A DNA stretch of 57,670 bases, taken from Neisseria polysaccharea ATCC 43768 (GTDB lineage Bacteria; Pseudomonadota; Gammaproteobacteria; Burkholderiales; Neisseriaceae). The position numbers were made by a program, and so were the translations under genes. Below are positions 44,036 through 53,547 of the stretch, piece by piece (the first letter of the stretch is position 1; each line of letters opens with the position of its first letter). Where the stretch lies: assembly GCA_000176735.1 (NCBI GenBank), contig ADBE01000031.1, positions 1-57,670 on the forward strand. The letters are read 5' to 3'. The notes under the pieces are model-generated. The model ran no database searches and had not been told where the DNA came from. It was given only the letters and a program-made list of their open reading frames with translations.

Positions 44036-44944
44036 TTAGAGGTTTTGCAGGCGTTCGAGGGACGGGGCGTAGTAGTATCCGCCCGAAACGGCGGCGGAGA
44101 GGTGTCGGAGCAGCAGGTCGGTTTTGCCGTCCGTGTCGCCGAACATACTCAATAATTGCGCTTCGATATTGTGCAGCGTGCGGCAGTAGGCGGTAAACAT
44201 CAAACCGTGTTCGCCGCTGATTTTGCCGAAGGGCAGGCTGCGGCGGACGATTTTCAGACCAATGCCGTTTTCTTTCAGGTTGACGCGGCCGAGGTGCGAA
44301 TCGGGCAGGCGGACATCGCGGCTGAATTCGTCGTTGGTTTCCTTGCTGCGTCCGACCGAGACCTCTTGTTCGGCGACGGGGACGGCATCCCATTTTTTCA
44401 AATCGTGCAGGTATTTTTGCAGCAGGACATAGCTGCCGCCCGCATCGGGCAGCCCTTCGGGGATGATGGCGACTTCGCGGATTTTTTCATCGCCCTGCGG
44501 GTTTTCCGTGCCGTCGACGAAACCGTCCAGTCCGCGATCCTGATACAGGCGCAAACCGTGTTCTTCGGAAGCGACGCATATGCTGTCGCCGAACGCGCCC
44601 AAAACGGATTGGGCAAGCGCGTAGGCGGCGTTTTGGCGGAAGGATTGGATGTGGATGTACATATCGTGCTGCGTGGATGGTGCAAGCCCGTTACCCATTT
44701 CGGGGAAGGGTTTGATTTCACTGCCTTCGTCCGTGTGTCCGAATGTTGCCCATGCTTTGCTGCCGAAGGCGATGGTCAGACCCAAAATATCGTCCGGAAA
44801 ACGGGTTTTCAAGGCGGATAGCGCGTCGAGCGAAGCGCGGCAGGCGGCTTTAATATCGTTGAGGCGGTTGGCGGCGAAGTCGGCTTCGATAAAGATGCCG
44901 GCCTGGGCGTGGTCGGGAATGATGGCGGATTGGGGCGTGTTCAT
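44036..44944 (-). CDS. Dye-decolorizing (Dyp-type) haem peroxidase
   Basis: 302 residues from ATG 44944. Catalytic Asp144 is in GFVDGTENPQGDEKI. The haem ligand His is probably in LPDSHLGRVNLKENG and the distal Arg in KIVRRSLPFGKI; EHGLMFTAYCRTL ends the signature. No signal peptide is visible, so it is cytosolic. Peroxide detoxification or release of iron from haem has been proposed for this family. Substrate is unknown. Confidence 0.92.
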   Translation of the reverse strand: MNTPQSAIIPDHAQAGIFIEADFAANRLNDIKAACRASLDALSALKTRFPDDILGLTIAFGSKAWATFGHTDEGSEIKPFPEMGNGLAPSTQHDMYIHIQSFRQNAAYALAQSVLGAFGDSICVASEEHGLRLYQDRGLDGFVDGTENPQGDEKIREVAIIPEGLPDAGGSYVLLQKYLHDLKKWDAVPVAEQEVSVGRSKETNDEFSRDVRLPDSHLGRVNLKENGIGLKIVRRSLPFGKISGEHGLMFTAYCRTLHNIEAQLLSMFGDTDGKTDLLLRHLSAAVSGGYYYAPSLERLQNL

Positions 44945-45212
44945 GATGTTCCTTTTTGGTGTCATCTGTTTCGGGTGGATTATAGCACCGAATCGGCAGG
45001 CGGATTTTGCCGGGACGGCTTGCGTGAATCCGCCGTTTGCGTACCTGATGCTGCTTTTCGGTTTCGTGCCGCCTGCCGCCTTTATTCCCGCTTCCGGCGG
45101 CTTCGGCATATCTTTTCCATTCCGGTTTGGAATAGCCATATAAAAAAGTATTCTTTGTGTTTGCCGCAATTTCACTTAGAATGCCGCACTTGCACACTTT
45201 TTACAGGAGAGG

Positions 45213-46040
45213 ATGATGTTGAAAAAATTCATACTCGGCGGTATGACCGCATTGGTTTTGGCGGCCTGCGGCGGTTCGGAAGGCGGCAGCGGAGCATCTT
45301 CCGCGCCTGCACAATCGGCAGTTTCCGGTTCTTTAATCGAGCGCATCAACAATAAAGGCACGGTTACCGTCGGTACAGAAGGCACTTACGCACCGTTTAC
45401 CTACCACGACAAAGACGGCAAATTGACCGGCTATGATGTGGAAGTTACCCGCGCAGTTGCCGACAAACTGGGCGTGAAAGTCGAATTTAAAGAAACGCAA
45501 TGGGATTCGATGATGGCGGGTTTGAAGGCGGGGCGTTTCGACGTGGTGGCAAACCAAGTCGGTCTGACCAGCCCCGAACGCCAAGCGACATTCGACAAAT
45601 CCGAGCCTTACAGCTGGAGCGGTGCGGTTTTGGTCGCGCGTAACGACAGTAACATCAAATCCATAGCCGACATCAAAGGCGTGAAAACCGCGCAATCCCT
45701 GACCAGCAACTACGGCGAAAAAGCCAAAGCTGCAGGCGCAGATTTGGTGGCTGTTGATGGTTTGGCGCAATCGCTGACCCTGATTGAACAAAAACGTGCC
45801 GATGCAACCCTGAACGACGAATTGGCGGTATTGGACTACCTGAAGAAAAACCCGAATGCCGGCGTGAAAATTGTTTGGTCCGCGCCTGCGGATGAAAAAG
45901 TCGGTTCCGGCCTGATTGTCAACAAGGGCAATGACGAAGCCGTGGCGAAATTCAGTACGGCAATCAACGAGCTGAAAGCCGACGGCACGTTGAAAAAACT
46001 GGGCGAACAATTCTTCGGAAAAGACATCAGTGTTCAATAA
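45213..46040 (+). CDS. ABC transporter substrate-binding lipoprotein for amino acids (probably cystine)
   Basis: 275 residues from ATG 45213 (45216 equally possible; AGGAGAGG just before). Lipoprotein signal LGGMTALVLAACGGSEGG. Type-2 periplasmic binding domain: VTVGTEGTYAPFTYHDKDGK, LTGYDVEVTRAVADKLGVKV and FDKSEPYSWSGAVLVARNDS. The gonococcal homologue is known to bind L-cystine, from memory of structural work; the same is inferred here. It forms an operon with permease and ATPase genes. Confidence 0.9.
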   Translation: MMLKKFILGGMTALVLAACGGSEGGSGASSAPAQSAVSGSLIERINNKGTVTVGTEGTYAPFTYHDKDGKLTGYDVEVTRAVADKLGVKVEFKETQWDSMMAGLKAGRFDVVANQVGLTSPERQATFDKSEPYSWSGAVLVARNDSNIKSIADIKGVKTAQSLTSNYGEKAKAAGADLVAVDGLAQSLTLIEQKRADATLNDELAVLDYLKKNPNAGVKIVWSAPADEKVGSGLIVNKGNDEAVAKFSTAINELKADGTLKKLGEQFFGKDISVQ

Positions 46041-46746
46041 TTTCCTTGCTTCGCTGCCGTTTATGACGGAAACACGCGCCGATATGATTGTCAGCGCGTT
46101 TTTGCCTATGGTTAAAGCCGGTTTCGCGGTGTCTCTGCCTTTGGCGGCAGCTTCTTTCGTTATCGGTATGATAATTGCGGTAGCCGTGGCTTTGGTGCGG
46201 ATTATGCCCGCAGGCGGCATCGTGCGGAAAATCCTGCTGAAATTGGTGGAGTTTTATATTTCCGTCATTCGCGGTACGCCGCTGTTGGTGCAGCTTGTGA
46301 TTGTGTTTTACGGGCTGCCTTCCGTCGGCATCTATATTGACCCGATTCCTGCCGCCATCATCGGCTTTTCGCTCAATGTCGGCGCATACGCTTCCGAAAC
46401 CATATGCGCGGCAATTTTGTCCGTACCTAAAGGCCAATGGGAAGCAGGTTTCTCCATCGGTATGACCTATATGCAGACGTTCCGCCGCATTGTCGCGCCG
46501 CAGGCATTCCGCGTTGCCGTGCCGCCTTTGAGCAACGAGTTTATCGGCTTGTTCAAAAACACCTCGCTCGCAGCGGTGGTAACGGTAACTGAATTGTTCC
46601 GCGTCGCGCAGGAAACGGCAAACCGCACTTACGACTTTTTGCCCGTCTATATCGAAGCCGCTTTGGTTTACTGGTGTTTCTGCAAGGTTCTGTTCCTGAT
46701 TCAGGCGCGCTTGGAAAAACGTTTCGACCGCTATGTCGCCAAATAA
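46030..46746 (+). CDS. Amino-acid ABC transporter permease
   Basis: 238 residues from GTG 46030, overlapping the binding-protein gene by 11 bases. Five to six membrane helices; the permease EAA loop is SIGMTYMQTFRRIVAPQAFR, and VISVIRGTPLLVQLVIVFYG is the N-terminal signature of the HisM/GltK subfamily. It provides the channel for the substrate delivered by the upstream lipoprotein. Confidence 0.92.
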   Translation: MFNNFLASLPFMTETRADMIVSAFLPMVKAGFAVSLPLAAASFVIGMIIAVAVALVRIMPAGGIVRKILLKLVEFYISVIRGTPLLVQLVIVFYGLPSVGIYIDPIPAAIIGFSLNVGAYASETICAAILSVPKGQWEAGFSIGMTYMQTFRRIVAPQAFRVAVPPLSNEFIGLFKNTSLAAVVTVTELFRVAQETANRTYDFLPVYIEAALVYWCFCKVLFLIQARLEKRFDRYVAK

Positions 46747-46755
46747 GGGAAAGCC

Positions 46756-47511
46756 ATGATTAAAATCCGCAATATCCATAAGACCTTCGGCGAAAACACT
46801 ATTTTGCGCGGCATCGATTTGGATGTGGGCAAAGGGCAGGTGGTCGTCATCCTCGGACCTTCCGGCTCAGGTAAAACAACGTTTTTGCGCTGCTTAAACG
46901 CGCTGGAAATGCCTGAAGACGGACAAATCGAGTTCGACAACGAGCGACCGCTGAAAATCGATTTTGCCAAAAAACCAAGCAAACACGATATTTTGGCACT
47001 ACGCCGCAAATCCGGCATGGTGTTCCAACAATACAACCTCTTTCCGCACAAAACCGCGTTGGAAAACGTGATGGAAGGACCGGTTGCCGTACAAGGCAAA
47101 CCTGCCGCCCAAGCGCGCGAAGAGGCTTTGAAACTGTTGGAAAAAGTTGGTTTGGGCGATAAAGTGGATTTATATCCCTACCAGCTTTCCGGCGGTCAGC
47201 AGCAGCGCGTCGGCATTGCCCGCGCCTTGGCGATTCAGCCCGAGCTGATGTTGTTTGACGAACCGACTTCCGCGCTTGACCCTGAATTGGTGCAAGACGT
47301 GTTGAACGCCATGAAGGAATTGGCGCAAGAAGGCTGGACGATGGTCGTCGTGACCCACGAAATCAAGTTTGCGCTTGAAGTGGCGACTACCGTCGTCGTG
47401 ATGGACGGCGGTGTTATTGTAGAGCAGGGCAGCCCGAAAGAGTTGTTCGACCACCCCAAACACGAACGGACGCGGAGATTTTTAAGCCAAATCCAATCTG
47501 CCAAGATTTGA
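46756..47511 (+). CDS. Amino-acid ABC transporter ATPase
   Basis: 251 residues. Walker [22 protein letters not shown]-loop [22 protein letters not shown] signature [20 protein letters not shown], Walker [21 protein letters not shown] and the His switch [12 protein letters not shown]. Nine bases after the permease stop, so it completes the operon. Paired-DUS terminator follows. Confidence 0.95.
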   Translation: MIKIRNIHKTFGENTILRGIDLDVGKGQVVVILGPSGSGKTTFLRCLNALEMPEDGQIEFDNERPLKIDFAKKPSKHDILALRRKSGMVFQQYNLFPHKTALENVMEGPVAVQGKPAAQAREEALKLLEKVGLGDKVDLYPYQLSGGQQQRVGIARALAIQPELMLFDEPTSALDPELVQDVLNAMKELAQEGWTMVVVTHEIKFALEVATTVVVMDGGVIVEQGSPKELFDHPKHERTRRFLSQIQSAKI

Positions 47512-47528
47512 TTAACCATGTGTGAAAA

Positions 47529-47562
47529 ATGCCGTCTGAAACTTTCAGACGGCATTTTTTCT
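47529..47562 (+). terminator. Paired-DUS terminator
   Basis: ATGCCGTCTGAA 47529-47540 and TTCAGACGGCAT 47544-47555 with a T run; it serves the transporter operon and the convergent pgm gene. Confidence 0.85.
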
Positions 47563-47566
47563 ATTT

Positions 47567-48949
47567 TTACAGAGGCCAGATTAGATTCGGATTGCTTTCG
47601 ATGACGGCTTTGAACTGGTTTTGAATACGCTCAATCGCTTCTTGCGTATCCGCTTCAAAACGCAACACCAGAATCGGCGTGGTATTGGACGCGCGCATCA
47701 GGCCAAAGCCGTCGGGGAATTCTACGCGCAAACCGTCGATGGTGATGATTTCGGTCGCGCCTTCGAATTTGGCTTTGGCAGCCAGCTCTTCAATCACTTT
47801 GTGGCCGTTGCTGCCTTCGGGCAGGTCGATGTTAAGTTCGGGAGTGGAAATGTTTTGCGGCAGCTTGTTCAACACTTCGGACGGATTATCGAAGGCAGAC
47901 AGGATTTCCAAGAGGCGCGCGCCGGCATACAGACCGTCGTCGAAGCCGAACCAGCGTTCTTTAAAGAAGATGTGTCCGCTCATTTCGCCGGCAACCAGCG
48001 CGCCGGTTTTTTTCATGGCGGATTTGATAAAGCTGTGGCCGGTTTTTTCCATGACGGGTTTGCCGCCGTGTTCTTTAATCCAAGGCGCAAGCAGACGGGT
48101 GGATTTGACATCGAAAATCACTTTGGCTTTAGGATTGCGGCTCAACACGTCTTGCGCGAACAGCATTAATTGGCGGTCGGGATAAATAATGTTGCCGTCT
48201 TTGGTGACCACGCCCAAGCGGTCGGCATCGCCGTCAAATGCCAAGCCGATTTCGGCATCGCTATTTTTGAGCTCGACGATGAGGTCTTGAAGGTTTTTCG
48301 GTTTGGAAGGATCAGGGTGGTGGTTAGGGAAATTGCCGTCCACGTCGCAGAAAAGCTCGGTCACTTCATTGCCCAAACCTTTGTAGAGTTTGCCTGCAAA
48401 TGCGCCGCCGACACCATTGCCCGCGTCGATGACGATTTTCATCGGGCGTTGGAGCTTGATGTGGCCGACGATGTGGTTGTGGTATTCGCCGGAAATGTCT
48501 TTTTCGGTTACGTTGCCTTGTTTGTCGGCGGCAACAAAGCCGTCTTTCTCAACAATAGCTAAAAGTTCTTGAATGGCTTCGCCTGCGAGCGTGTCGCCGC
48601 CGAGCATCATTTTGAAACCGTTGTAGTCGGGCGGATTGTGGCTGCCGGTAATCATCACGCCGCTGCCGCCGCATTCGTTAATGGCGGCAAAATAGAGCAT
48701 GGGCGTGGCAACCATGCCGACATTGAGGACGCCGATACCGCTGTCGGTCAGACCGCGTTGGATGTGTGTCATCAGTTCGGGACCGCTCAAGCGTCCGTCG
48801 CGGCCGAGTGCGATGCGGGTAATGCCTTTTTCGGTGGCTCTGGTGGCAATGGCTTTGCCGATAAGGTAGGCGGCTTCGTTGGTCAGGGTTTTGCCGACAA
48901 TGCCTCGGATATCGTAGGCTTTGAAGATGTCGCGGGCGATGCTTGCCAT
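47567..48949 (-). CDS. pgm: Phosphoglucomutase/phosphomannomutase
   Basis: 460 residues. Active-site phosphoserine is residue 103 in MITGSHNPPDYNGFK; the metal loop is GLAFDGDADRLGVV near residue 240; sugar loop GEMSGHIFF and the phosphate-binding RASNTTPILVLRFEAD follow. It interconverts glucose-1-P and glucose-6-P for lipo-oligosaccharide and capsule precursors. It is on the minus strand facing the ABC operon. Confidence 0.95.
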   Translation of the reverse strand: MASIARDIFKAYDIRGIVGKTLTNEAAYLIGKAIATRATEKGITRIALGRDGRLSGPELMTHIQRGLTDSGIGVLNVGMVATPMLYFAAINECGGSGVMITGSHNPPDYNGFKMMLGGDTLAGEAIQELLAIVEKDGFVAADKQGNVTEKDISGEYHNHIVGHIKLQRPMKIVIDAGNGVGGAFAGKLYKGLGNEVTELFCDVDGNFPNHHPDPSKPKNLQDLIVELKNSDAEIGLAFDGDADRLGVVTKDGNIIYPDRQLMLFAQDVLSRNPKAKVIFDVKSTRLLAPWIKEHGGKPVMEKTGHSFIKSAMKKTGALVAGEMSGHIFFKERWFGFDDGLYAGARLLEILSAFDNPSEVLNKLPQNISTPELNIDLPEGSNGHKVIEELAAKAKFEGATEIITIDGLRVEFPDGFGLMRASNTTPILVLRFEADTQEAIERIQNQFKAVIESNPNLIWPL

Positions 48950-49002
48950 AAGGTTTCCTTTGTGTCCGTTTAGGAAAAACGGGCGTATTTTAACATAGCG
49001 GT

Positions 49003-49041
49003 ATGCCGTCTGAAGGCTTGCGTCCGGTTTTCAGACGGCAT
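49003..49041. terminator. Paired DUS upstream of pgm
   Basis: ATGCCGTCTGAA 49003-49014 with TTCAGACGGCAT 49030-49041. No gene ends on it directly. A variant DUS (ATGCCGCCTGAA) stands nearby at 49063-49074. Confidence 0.5.
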
Positions 49042-49074
49042 AGCCCGGTTACATCAAATAACATGCCGCCTGAA

Positions 49075-49105
49075 ACAAAAAAGCAGCCTTTTATGCAGGC
49101 TGCTT
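49075..49105 (-). terminator. Terminator of ppiB
   Basis: AAGCAGCCT (49081-49089) and AGGCTGCTT (49097-49105); on the minus strand a T run follows. Confidence 0.8.
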
Positions 49106-49118
49106 CCGAATTATCGGT

Positions 49119-49628
49119 TTATACGGCTTCGGCTTTGATAATGATGACAGGTTCGGTCGGAACATCATCATGGTAGCCGTGGCGTTTGGTGGATACGCCT
49201 TCGATGGCGTCGACAGCGTCAAAACCGTCGATTACCTTGCCGAATACGGCATAACCCCAGTCTTGTACGACGGTTCTGCCGTACATTTCTTTGGAGCGGT
49301 GGTTGAGGAAGGCATTGTCGGCAGTGTTGATGAAGAATTGCGCACTGGCGGAATGGGGGTCAGAAGTGCGTGCCATGGCGATGGTGTATTTATCGTTGGG
49401 CAGGCCGTTGGACGCTTCGTTTTGAATCGGATCGCGCGTTTCTTTTTCGTTCATGTTTTCATCCATGCCGCCGCCTTGAATCATGAAGCCTTTGATGACG
49501 CGGTGGAAGATTACGCCGTCGTAGAAGCCATCTTTGACGTATTGTTCAAAGTTTTTGGCGGTAACAGGGGCTTTGTCGAAATCGAGTTCGATTTTGATGT
49601 CGCCTTTGTTGGTGTGCAGGATAATCAT
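49119..49628 (-). CDS. ppiB: Cyclophilin-type peptidyl-prolyl isomerase
   Basis: 169 residues from ATG 49628. Cytosolic PpiB type without signal: [20 protein letters not shown] at the start, then [20 protein letters not shown] with the catalytic Arg, [20 protein letters not shown] and the late [19 protein letters not shown]. It accelerates proline isomerisation in folding. Confidence 0.95.
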   Translation of the reverse strand: MIILHTNKGDIKIELDFDKAPVTAKNFEQYVKDGFYDGVIFHRVIKGFMIQGGGMDENMNEKETRDPIQNEASNGLPNDKYTIAMARTSDPHSASAQFFINTADNAFLNHRSKEMYGRTVVQDWGYAVFGKVIDGFDAVDAIEGVSTKRHGYHDDVPTEPVIIIKAEAV

Positions 49629-49683
49629 GGGTTTCCTTTCGTTGAAAATCACAGGCAAAATTGGGAGGCTTGCGGAAAATCCA

Positions 49684-49716
49684 ATGCCGTCTGAACGGAT
49701 TATGTCAGACGGCATC
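49684..49716. terminator. Imperfect paired DUS between ppiB and the DASS gene
   Basis: ATGCCGTCTGAA 49684-49695 faces TGTCAGACGGCAT ending at 49716; one base of the pair is altered. It probably terminates the upstream minus-strand symporter gene. Confidence 0.6.
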
Positions 49717-49733
49717 GTTTTAGGGAATCGGAT

Positions 49734-51149
49734 TTACATCAGGAAGAAGTATGCCCACAGAGCAACCAATACTACGCAGAGGATGTTCAGCAGTATGCCG
49801 ACATTCATCATTTCGCGTTGCTTGATTAAGCCCGTGCCGAACACAATCGCGTTAGGCGGTGTGGCAACCGGCAGCATGAAGGCGCAAGACGCGCCAACAC
49901 CGATGACGAATACCAAGACTTGTTCGGGCAGGCCCATTTGCGCGGCGATGCTGGCGAAAATGGGCACAAGCAGGGCGGCAGAAGCCGTGTTACTGGTGAA
50001 CTCGGTCAGGAAGATGATAAAGGCGGCAACCACGAAAATCACCAGCAATGCAGGAGAATGGGAGAATGTGGAAGCAACCTGTTGACCCAGTGCTTCAGAT
50101 GCGCCGGAAGATTGCAGCAGCGCGCTTAAGCTGATACCGCCGCCGAAGAGCATCAATACGCCCCAGTCGGTGTTGCGGGCAACTTCTTTCCATTGCGCCA
50201 CGCCGAAGACGACGACGGCAACGGCGGCAATCAGGGCGATAACGGTATCGGGGTTGGAAATACCGAATGCGGCTTTGATTTTGGAGCTGAATACCCAAGC
50301 GATGGCAGCGGCCAAGAAAATCAACAGCGCGATAACGCGGTGCAAAGTCCACGGAATCGATTCGGCTTTAACTTCCACGCGCTCGTTCAGGTTGGGCTTG
50401 AGGATGACGTACATGGAGAACAGCATCAGCGGCAGAATCAGCAGCATCATGGGCAGACCGAGTTTCATCCAGCTGACGAAATCGAGATTCAGGGCTTTGG
50501 CGGCAATCATGTTCGGCGGCGAACCAACGACTGTTCCCAAGCCGCCGATACTGGCGCAATAGGCAATGCCGAGCAAAACGAAGACATAGGTTTTGCGTTC
50601 TTTTTCCTGGTCGAGGTGGCTCATCATACCCATTGCCAAAGGCAGCATCATCGCGGCGGTCGCGGTGTTGCTGATCCACATGGACAGAAAGGCGGTAACG
50701 AGAAACAACATCAAAACCGCCACTTTCATATTGCCGCGCGACAGGTGCAGCAGGCTGACGGCGATTTTGCGGTCGAGACGCTGCATATGCAGGGCGGTGG
50801 CGAGTGCGAAACCGCCGAAGAAGATATAAATTGTCGGGTCGGCGAAACCTGCCATTGCCTTTTTGATGTCCATATCCGGGAAACCGAGTACGACGGCGAG
50901 AACCGGCACCATCAGTGCGGTTACGGTAATGTGGACGGCTTCGGTAAACCAAAGTGCGGCAACGAAAATCAGCAGCGCGATACCTTTATTGGCATCGGGA
51001 CTGTAAGGCAGGATGTGGTAAATGCCGAAACAGATGACGGCGGAAATAATAGTGGTCAGCAGACCCTTAAAGTCGGTAATCGGCTTCTGCGCACTGAGCA
51101 GCTCGACGTTTTCGGGATGCTGGGTTTTGTCCTTTGCATGCAGGTTCAT
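49734..51149 (-). CDS. DASS-family sodium:dicarboxylate/anion symporter
   Basis: 471 residues from ATG 51149 with AAGGAGC ten bases before. Twelve or so membrane helices; the two SNT motifs of the family are visible (SMWISNTATAAMMLPLAMGM and TEFTSNTASAALLVPIFASI) along with CASIGGLGTVVGSPPNMIAA. Substrates in the family are di- and tricarboxylates or sulphate; the exact one here is not decidable from sequence. Confidence 0.9.
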   Translation of the reverse strand: MNLHAKDKTQHPENVELLSAQKPITDFKGLLTTIISAVICFGIYHILPYSPDANKGIALLIFVAALWFTEAVHITVTALMVPVLAVVLGFPDMDIKKAMAGFADPTIYIFFGGFALATALHMQRLDRKIAVSLLHLSRGNMKVAVLMLFLVTAFLSMWISNTATAAMMLPLAMGMMSHLDQEKERKTYVFVLLGIAYCASIGGLGTVVGSPPNMIAAKALNLDFVSWMKLGLPMMLLILPLMLFSMYVILKPNLNERVEVKAESIPWTLHRVIALLIFLAAAIAWVFSSKIKAAFGISNPDTVIALIAAVAVVVFGVAQWKEVARNTDWGVLMLFGGGISLSALLQSSGASEALGQQVASTFSHSPALLVIFVVAAFIIFLTEFTSNTASAALLVPIFASIAAQMGLPEQVLVFVIGVGASCAFMLPVATPPNAIVFGTGLIKQREMMNVGILLNILCVVLVALWAYFFLM

Positions 51150-51377
51150 GAATGCTCCTTTAAGGCAACAAAATCGGTTTTTCTTTTGTGTCGTGCAATC
51201 CGAAACGGTTTGTGAAACCGCCGGTTCTGCAACTGGTTCGAGTATATTTGTAATCCGATGTAGTGTAAATATATTGTAAACGATTTGTCGGTTTTGTTTA
51301 TGAGATGGGATTGATATGTAAGGAGAAAAACAGGATGCATCGGGGGGATTCATCCTGTTTGGGAGAAATAAACCGAT

Positions 51378-51737
51378 TCAGTCCAAGCGGCAGGCGGCGC
51401 GGGCGGCAAAGAGTGCGAGAACCGTACCCGCCATATCGGCAAGGACATCGCCCAAACTGCCGGTTCGCGTTGCGGTAAACCATGCCTGAGCGCATTCGCT
51501 GACTACGGCAAAACAGAAGGCGAACGCAATCAGGCTGCAGTAGGGGATGGGAAGTTTTCCTGTTCTGAATGCTTTGGTCAAAAGCCAGATTTGTGCGAAA
51601 AACAGGGCGAGGTGTGCTGCTTTGTCGAAATGCGGAAAAGGCGGCGGCGCAGTTTCGGCGGGTCTGAGCAGCGCATAGATGCCGCCGGCAAACCACAATG
51701 CGGAAAGCAGGGCAAAGCGGTTGCGCGGCAGCTTCAT
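51378..51737 (-). CDS. VanZ-like membrane protein
   Basis: 119 residues from ATG 51737 with four hydrophobic segments: FALLSALWFAGGIYALLR, AAHLALFFAQIWLLTKAF, PYCSLIAFAFCFAVVSECAQ and DVLADMAGTVLALFAARAA. The conserved HFDKAAH and DVLADMAG match VanZ. The start overlaps the stop of the 68-residue gene by ATGA (51734-51737). Function unknown. Confidence 0.8.
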   Translation of the reverse strand: MKLPRNRFALLSALWFAGGIYALLRPAETAPPPFPHFDKAAHLALFFAQIWLLTKAFRTGKLPIPYCSLIAFAFCFAVVSECAQAWFTATRTGSLGDVLADMAGTVLALFAARAACRLD

Positions 51738-51940
51738 GCCGCCTCCTCGTCCAGCCACGTTTGGCAGATTTCGGACAGGCGCAGGAATTTGCCGCCGCGT
51801 GCGGCAAGTATGTCGCGCCATTGTGCCACTTCTTCGGCAGACGGTGCGTCGTCGATGTTGCATTCGTACAGCAGGAAATCGAGGGTTTCTTCGATGACGG
51901 GGATGGATTCGGTTTGGATAAGCTGCTTGAGTTCGGTCAT
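51734..51940 (-). CDS. Small conserved hypothetical protein
   Basis: 68 residues from ATG 51940. Acidic helical protein: TELKQLIQTESIPVIEETLD, FLLYECNIDDAPSAEEVAQW and FLRLSEICQTWLDEEAA. No domain that I recognise. Translationally coupled to the VanZ-like gene by the ATGA overlap, so both are probably made together. Confidence 0.6.
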   Translation of the reverse strand: MTELKQLIQTESIPVIEETLDFLLYECNIDDAPSAEEVAQWRDILAARGGKFLRLSEICQTWLDEEAA

Positions 51941-51966
51941 GACTGTTCGGATATGGAAATCGGGAA

Positions 51967-51995
51967 ATGCCGTCTGAAAGGGCTTCAGACGGCAT
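51967..51995 (-). terminator. Paired DUS after pth
   Basis: ATGCCGTCTGAA 51967-51978 with TTCAGACGGCAT 51984-51995; it ends 5 bases before the pth stop codon on the minus strand. Confidence 0.75.
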
Positions 51996-51999
51996 CGGG

Positions 52000-52578
52000 T
52001 CATTTGCTGTGCAGGAAGCGGGTTGCTTCTTCCCATTTGCCGGCAAGGATGTCGGGTATGGCTTGCAGGGATTTGGCGACGGCATCGTCAATCTGTCGGC
52101 GGTGTTCCGTACTGGGTTTGTTCAGGACATAGCCGACGACGAGGTTGCGGTCGCCCGGATGGCCGATACCGAGGCGCAGGCGGTAATAGTCTGCCGTGCC
52201 GAGCCGTGCCTGAATGTCTTTTAACCCGTTGTGTCCGCCGTTTCCGCCGCCGAGTTTGAACTTAATCCTGCCGCAAGGAATGTCGAGTTCGTCGTGGACG
52301 ACGAGGATTTCTTCGGGTTTGATTTTATAAAACTGCGCAAGGGCGGCAACTGCCTGTCCGGAACGGTTCATGAACGTGGTCGGCTTGAGCAGCCAGACAT
52401 CGCCGTCGGGCAGGGTAGCACGGGCGACTTCGCCGAAGAATTTTTTTTCTTCTTTAAACGAAGCCTTCCATTTCCAAGCCAGTTCGTCGAGGAACCAAAA
52501 GCCTGCATTGTGTCGGGTTTGCTCGTATTCTTTGCCGGGGTTGCCCAATCCGACAACCATTTTGATTTTGTTTGACAT
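52000..52578 (-). CDS. pth: Peptidyl-tRNA hydrolase
   Basis: 192 residues from ATG 52578; ATG 52590 would add four. It frees tRNA from prematurely released peptidyl-tRNA. Catalytic His23 in [58 protein letters not shown] and [18 protein letters not shown] complete the family pattern. Confidence 0.96.
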   Translation of the reverse strand: MSNKIKMVVGLGNPGKEYEQTRHNAGFWFLDELAWKWKASFKEEKKFFGEVARATLPDGDVWLLKPTTFMNRSGQAVAALAQFYKIKPEEILVVHDELDIPCGRIKFKLGGGNGGHNGLKDIQARLGTADYYRLRLGIGHPGDRNLVVGYVLNKPSTEHRRQIDDAVAKSLQAIPDILAGKWEEATRFLHSK

Positions 52579-52593
52579 GTCGTTTTCCATCAG

Positions 52594-52622
52594 ATGCCGT
52601 CCGGACGGGGTTCAGACGGCAT
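52594..52622. terminator. Imperfect paired DUS between rnfH and pth
   Basis: ATGCCGTCCGGA (52594-52605) with TTCAGACGGCAT (52611-52622); the first arm has changed bases. Confidence 0.5.
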
Positions 52623-52624
52623 GG

Positions 52625-52903
52625 TTAGCCTTTTTGGTTAAGGACGCGCCTGCGACGCGCTTCTTTAGGGTCTGCCTGAAGCGGACGGTATATTTCGATA
52701 CGGTCTCCGTCGCGTAACGGCGTATCGTCTTTGACTGCCTTGCCGAAAATACCCAAGGGGGCGGAATGCAGGTCGAGGTCTGTAAAGATTTCGTCCAAAC
52801 CGCTTTTCAGTGCGGCCGCACGGATACGGGTTCCTTCCTCGACTTGCATGTTTTTCAAAACCTGCTTGTCAGACAGTCCGTACACGATTTCAATTTCAAG
52901 CAT
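52625..52903 (-). CDS. RnfH-family ubiquitin-like protein
   Basis: 92 residues of the UPF0125/RnfH family: [40 protein letters not shown] and a basic end [16 protein letters not shown]. Beta-grasp fold like ThiS and MoaD but without a terminal diglycine. It overlaps the ratA gene by eight bases; ratA-rnfH is a common pair in proteobacteria. Its function is not settled. Confidence 0.85.
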   Translation of the reverse strand: MLEIEIVYGLSDKQVLKNMQVEEGTRIRAAALKSGLDEIFTDLDLHSAPLGIFGKAVKDDTPLRDGDRIEIYRPLQADPKEARRRRVLNQKG

Positions 52904-53333
52904 AACGGCGGTCTGCCTCTTTGACGAACGCTTCGACCAATGTGGAGGAAAGATGGCTGAATACGGGGGAAATTAAGGCGGATAAGACGGCATTGGAAAA
53001 ATCGTATTCAAGGTTGAATTCGATTTTGCACATATCGTCGCCCAAATCGATGAACTTCCATGTCCCGCGCAGGGTTTTGAACGGTCCGTCAAGCAAATCC
53101 ATACGGATTTCCTTGCCGGGTATGTTGCGGTTGTGCGTGGCGAATGATTGGCGAACGTGCATATAGTCCATAAACAGCCGCGCCTTCAGTTCGTTGCCGC
53201 TACGCCCGATGACCTCGGTTTTGCTGTACCACGGCAGAAAGTGCGGGTAATCCTCAACCTTATCGACCAGCTCGAACATTTTGTCCGCGCCGTGCAGCAC
53301 CAAGATGTTTTTTTCAACTTTTTTCACAGGCAT
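52896..53333 (-). CDS. ratA: RatA/COQ10 (START-like) family protein
   Basis: 145 residues from ATG 53333, with an alternative start two codons upstream. START-like fold: [60 protein letters not shown] and [21 protein letters not shown]. coli RatA was reported to block 70S formation; the family also includes ubiquinone-binding COQ10 proteins, and which role applies here is not decided by sequence. Confidence 0.85.
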   Translation of the reverse strand: MPVKKVEKNILVLHGADKMFELVDKVEDYPHFLPWYSKTEVIGRSGNELKARLFMDYMHVRQSFATHNRNIPGKEIRMDLLDGPFKTLRGTWKFIDLGDDMCKIEFNLEYDFSNAVLSALISPVFSHLSSTLVEAFVKEADRRYA

Positions 53334-53366
53334 CACCAATGCGGGCGTGTATTTGAAGGGCGGTAT

Positions 53367-53430
53367 TATAGCGGTTTAATTTTAAACCGGTACAGCCTTG
53401 CCCGTTCTGATTTCAATTTAAACCGCCATA
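53367..53430. repeat. Small CREE-like palindromic element
   Basis: 64 bases from TATAGCGGTTTAATTTTAAA to its inverted end TTTAAACCGCCATA. The centre (CGGTACAGCCTTGCCCG, TTCTGATTT) is related to CREE, but most of the internal block is missing and the ends carry CGG in place of TGG. Confidence 0.65.
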
Positions 53431-53464
53431 TCGCAGATTCGCAAAAACCGATACGGCTTTGGCG

Positions 53465-53499
53465 TTTCAGACGGCATTGGGCGAAAAATGCCGTCTGAA
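53465..53499. repeat. Outward-facing DUS pair
   Basis: TTCAGACGGCAT 53465-53476 followed by ATGCCGTCTGAA 53488-53499, the reverse order to that of the terminator pairs. They can also form a stem. Confidence 0.6.
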
Positions 53500-53510
53500 A
53501 ACGGGATGGG

Positions 53511-53537
53511 AAAACGGCAGCTTGCGGGCTGCCGTTT
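53511..53537 (-). terminator. Terminator of ftsH
   Basis: AACGGCAGC (53513-53521) and GCTGCCGTT (53528-53536), with T residues following on the minus strand. Confidence 0.8.
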
Positions 53538-53547
53538 GTTCGGGGAG

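Noticed and set aside
52896-53333. ratA-rnfH as an exotic toxin-antitoxin system
   Set aside because: It is a conserved housekeeping-type pair in proteobacteria with no sign of mobility here.
4412-53499. Repeated 12-mers as a CRISPR or regulatory array
   Set aside because: They are DNA uptake sequences, scattered and often inverted; there are no regular spacers.
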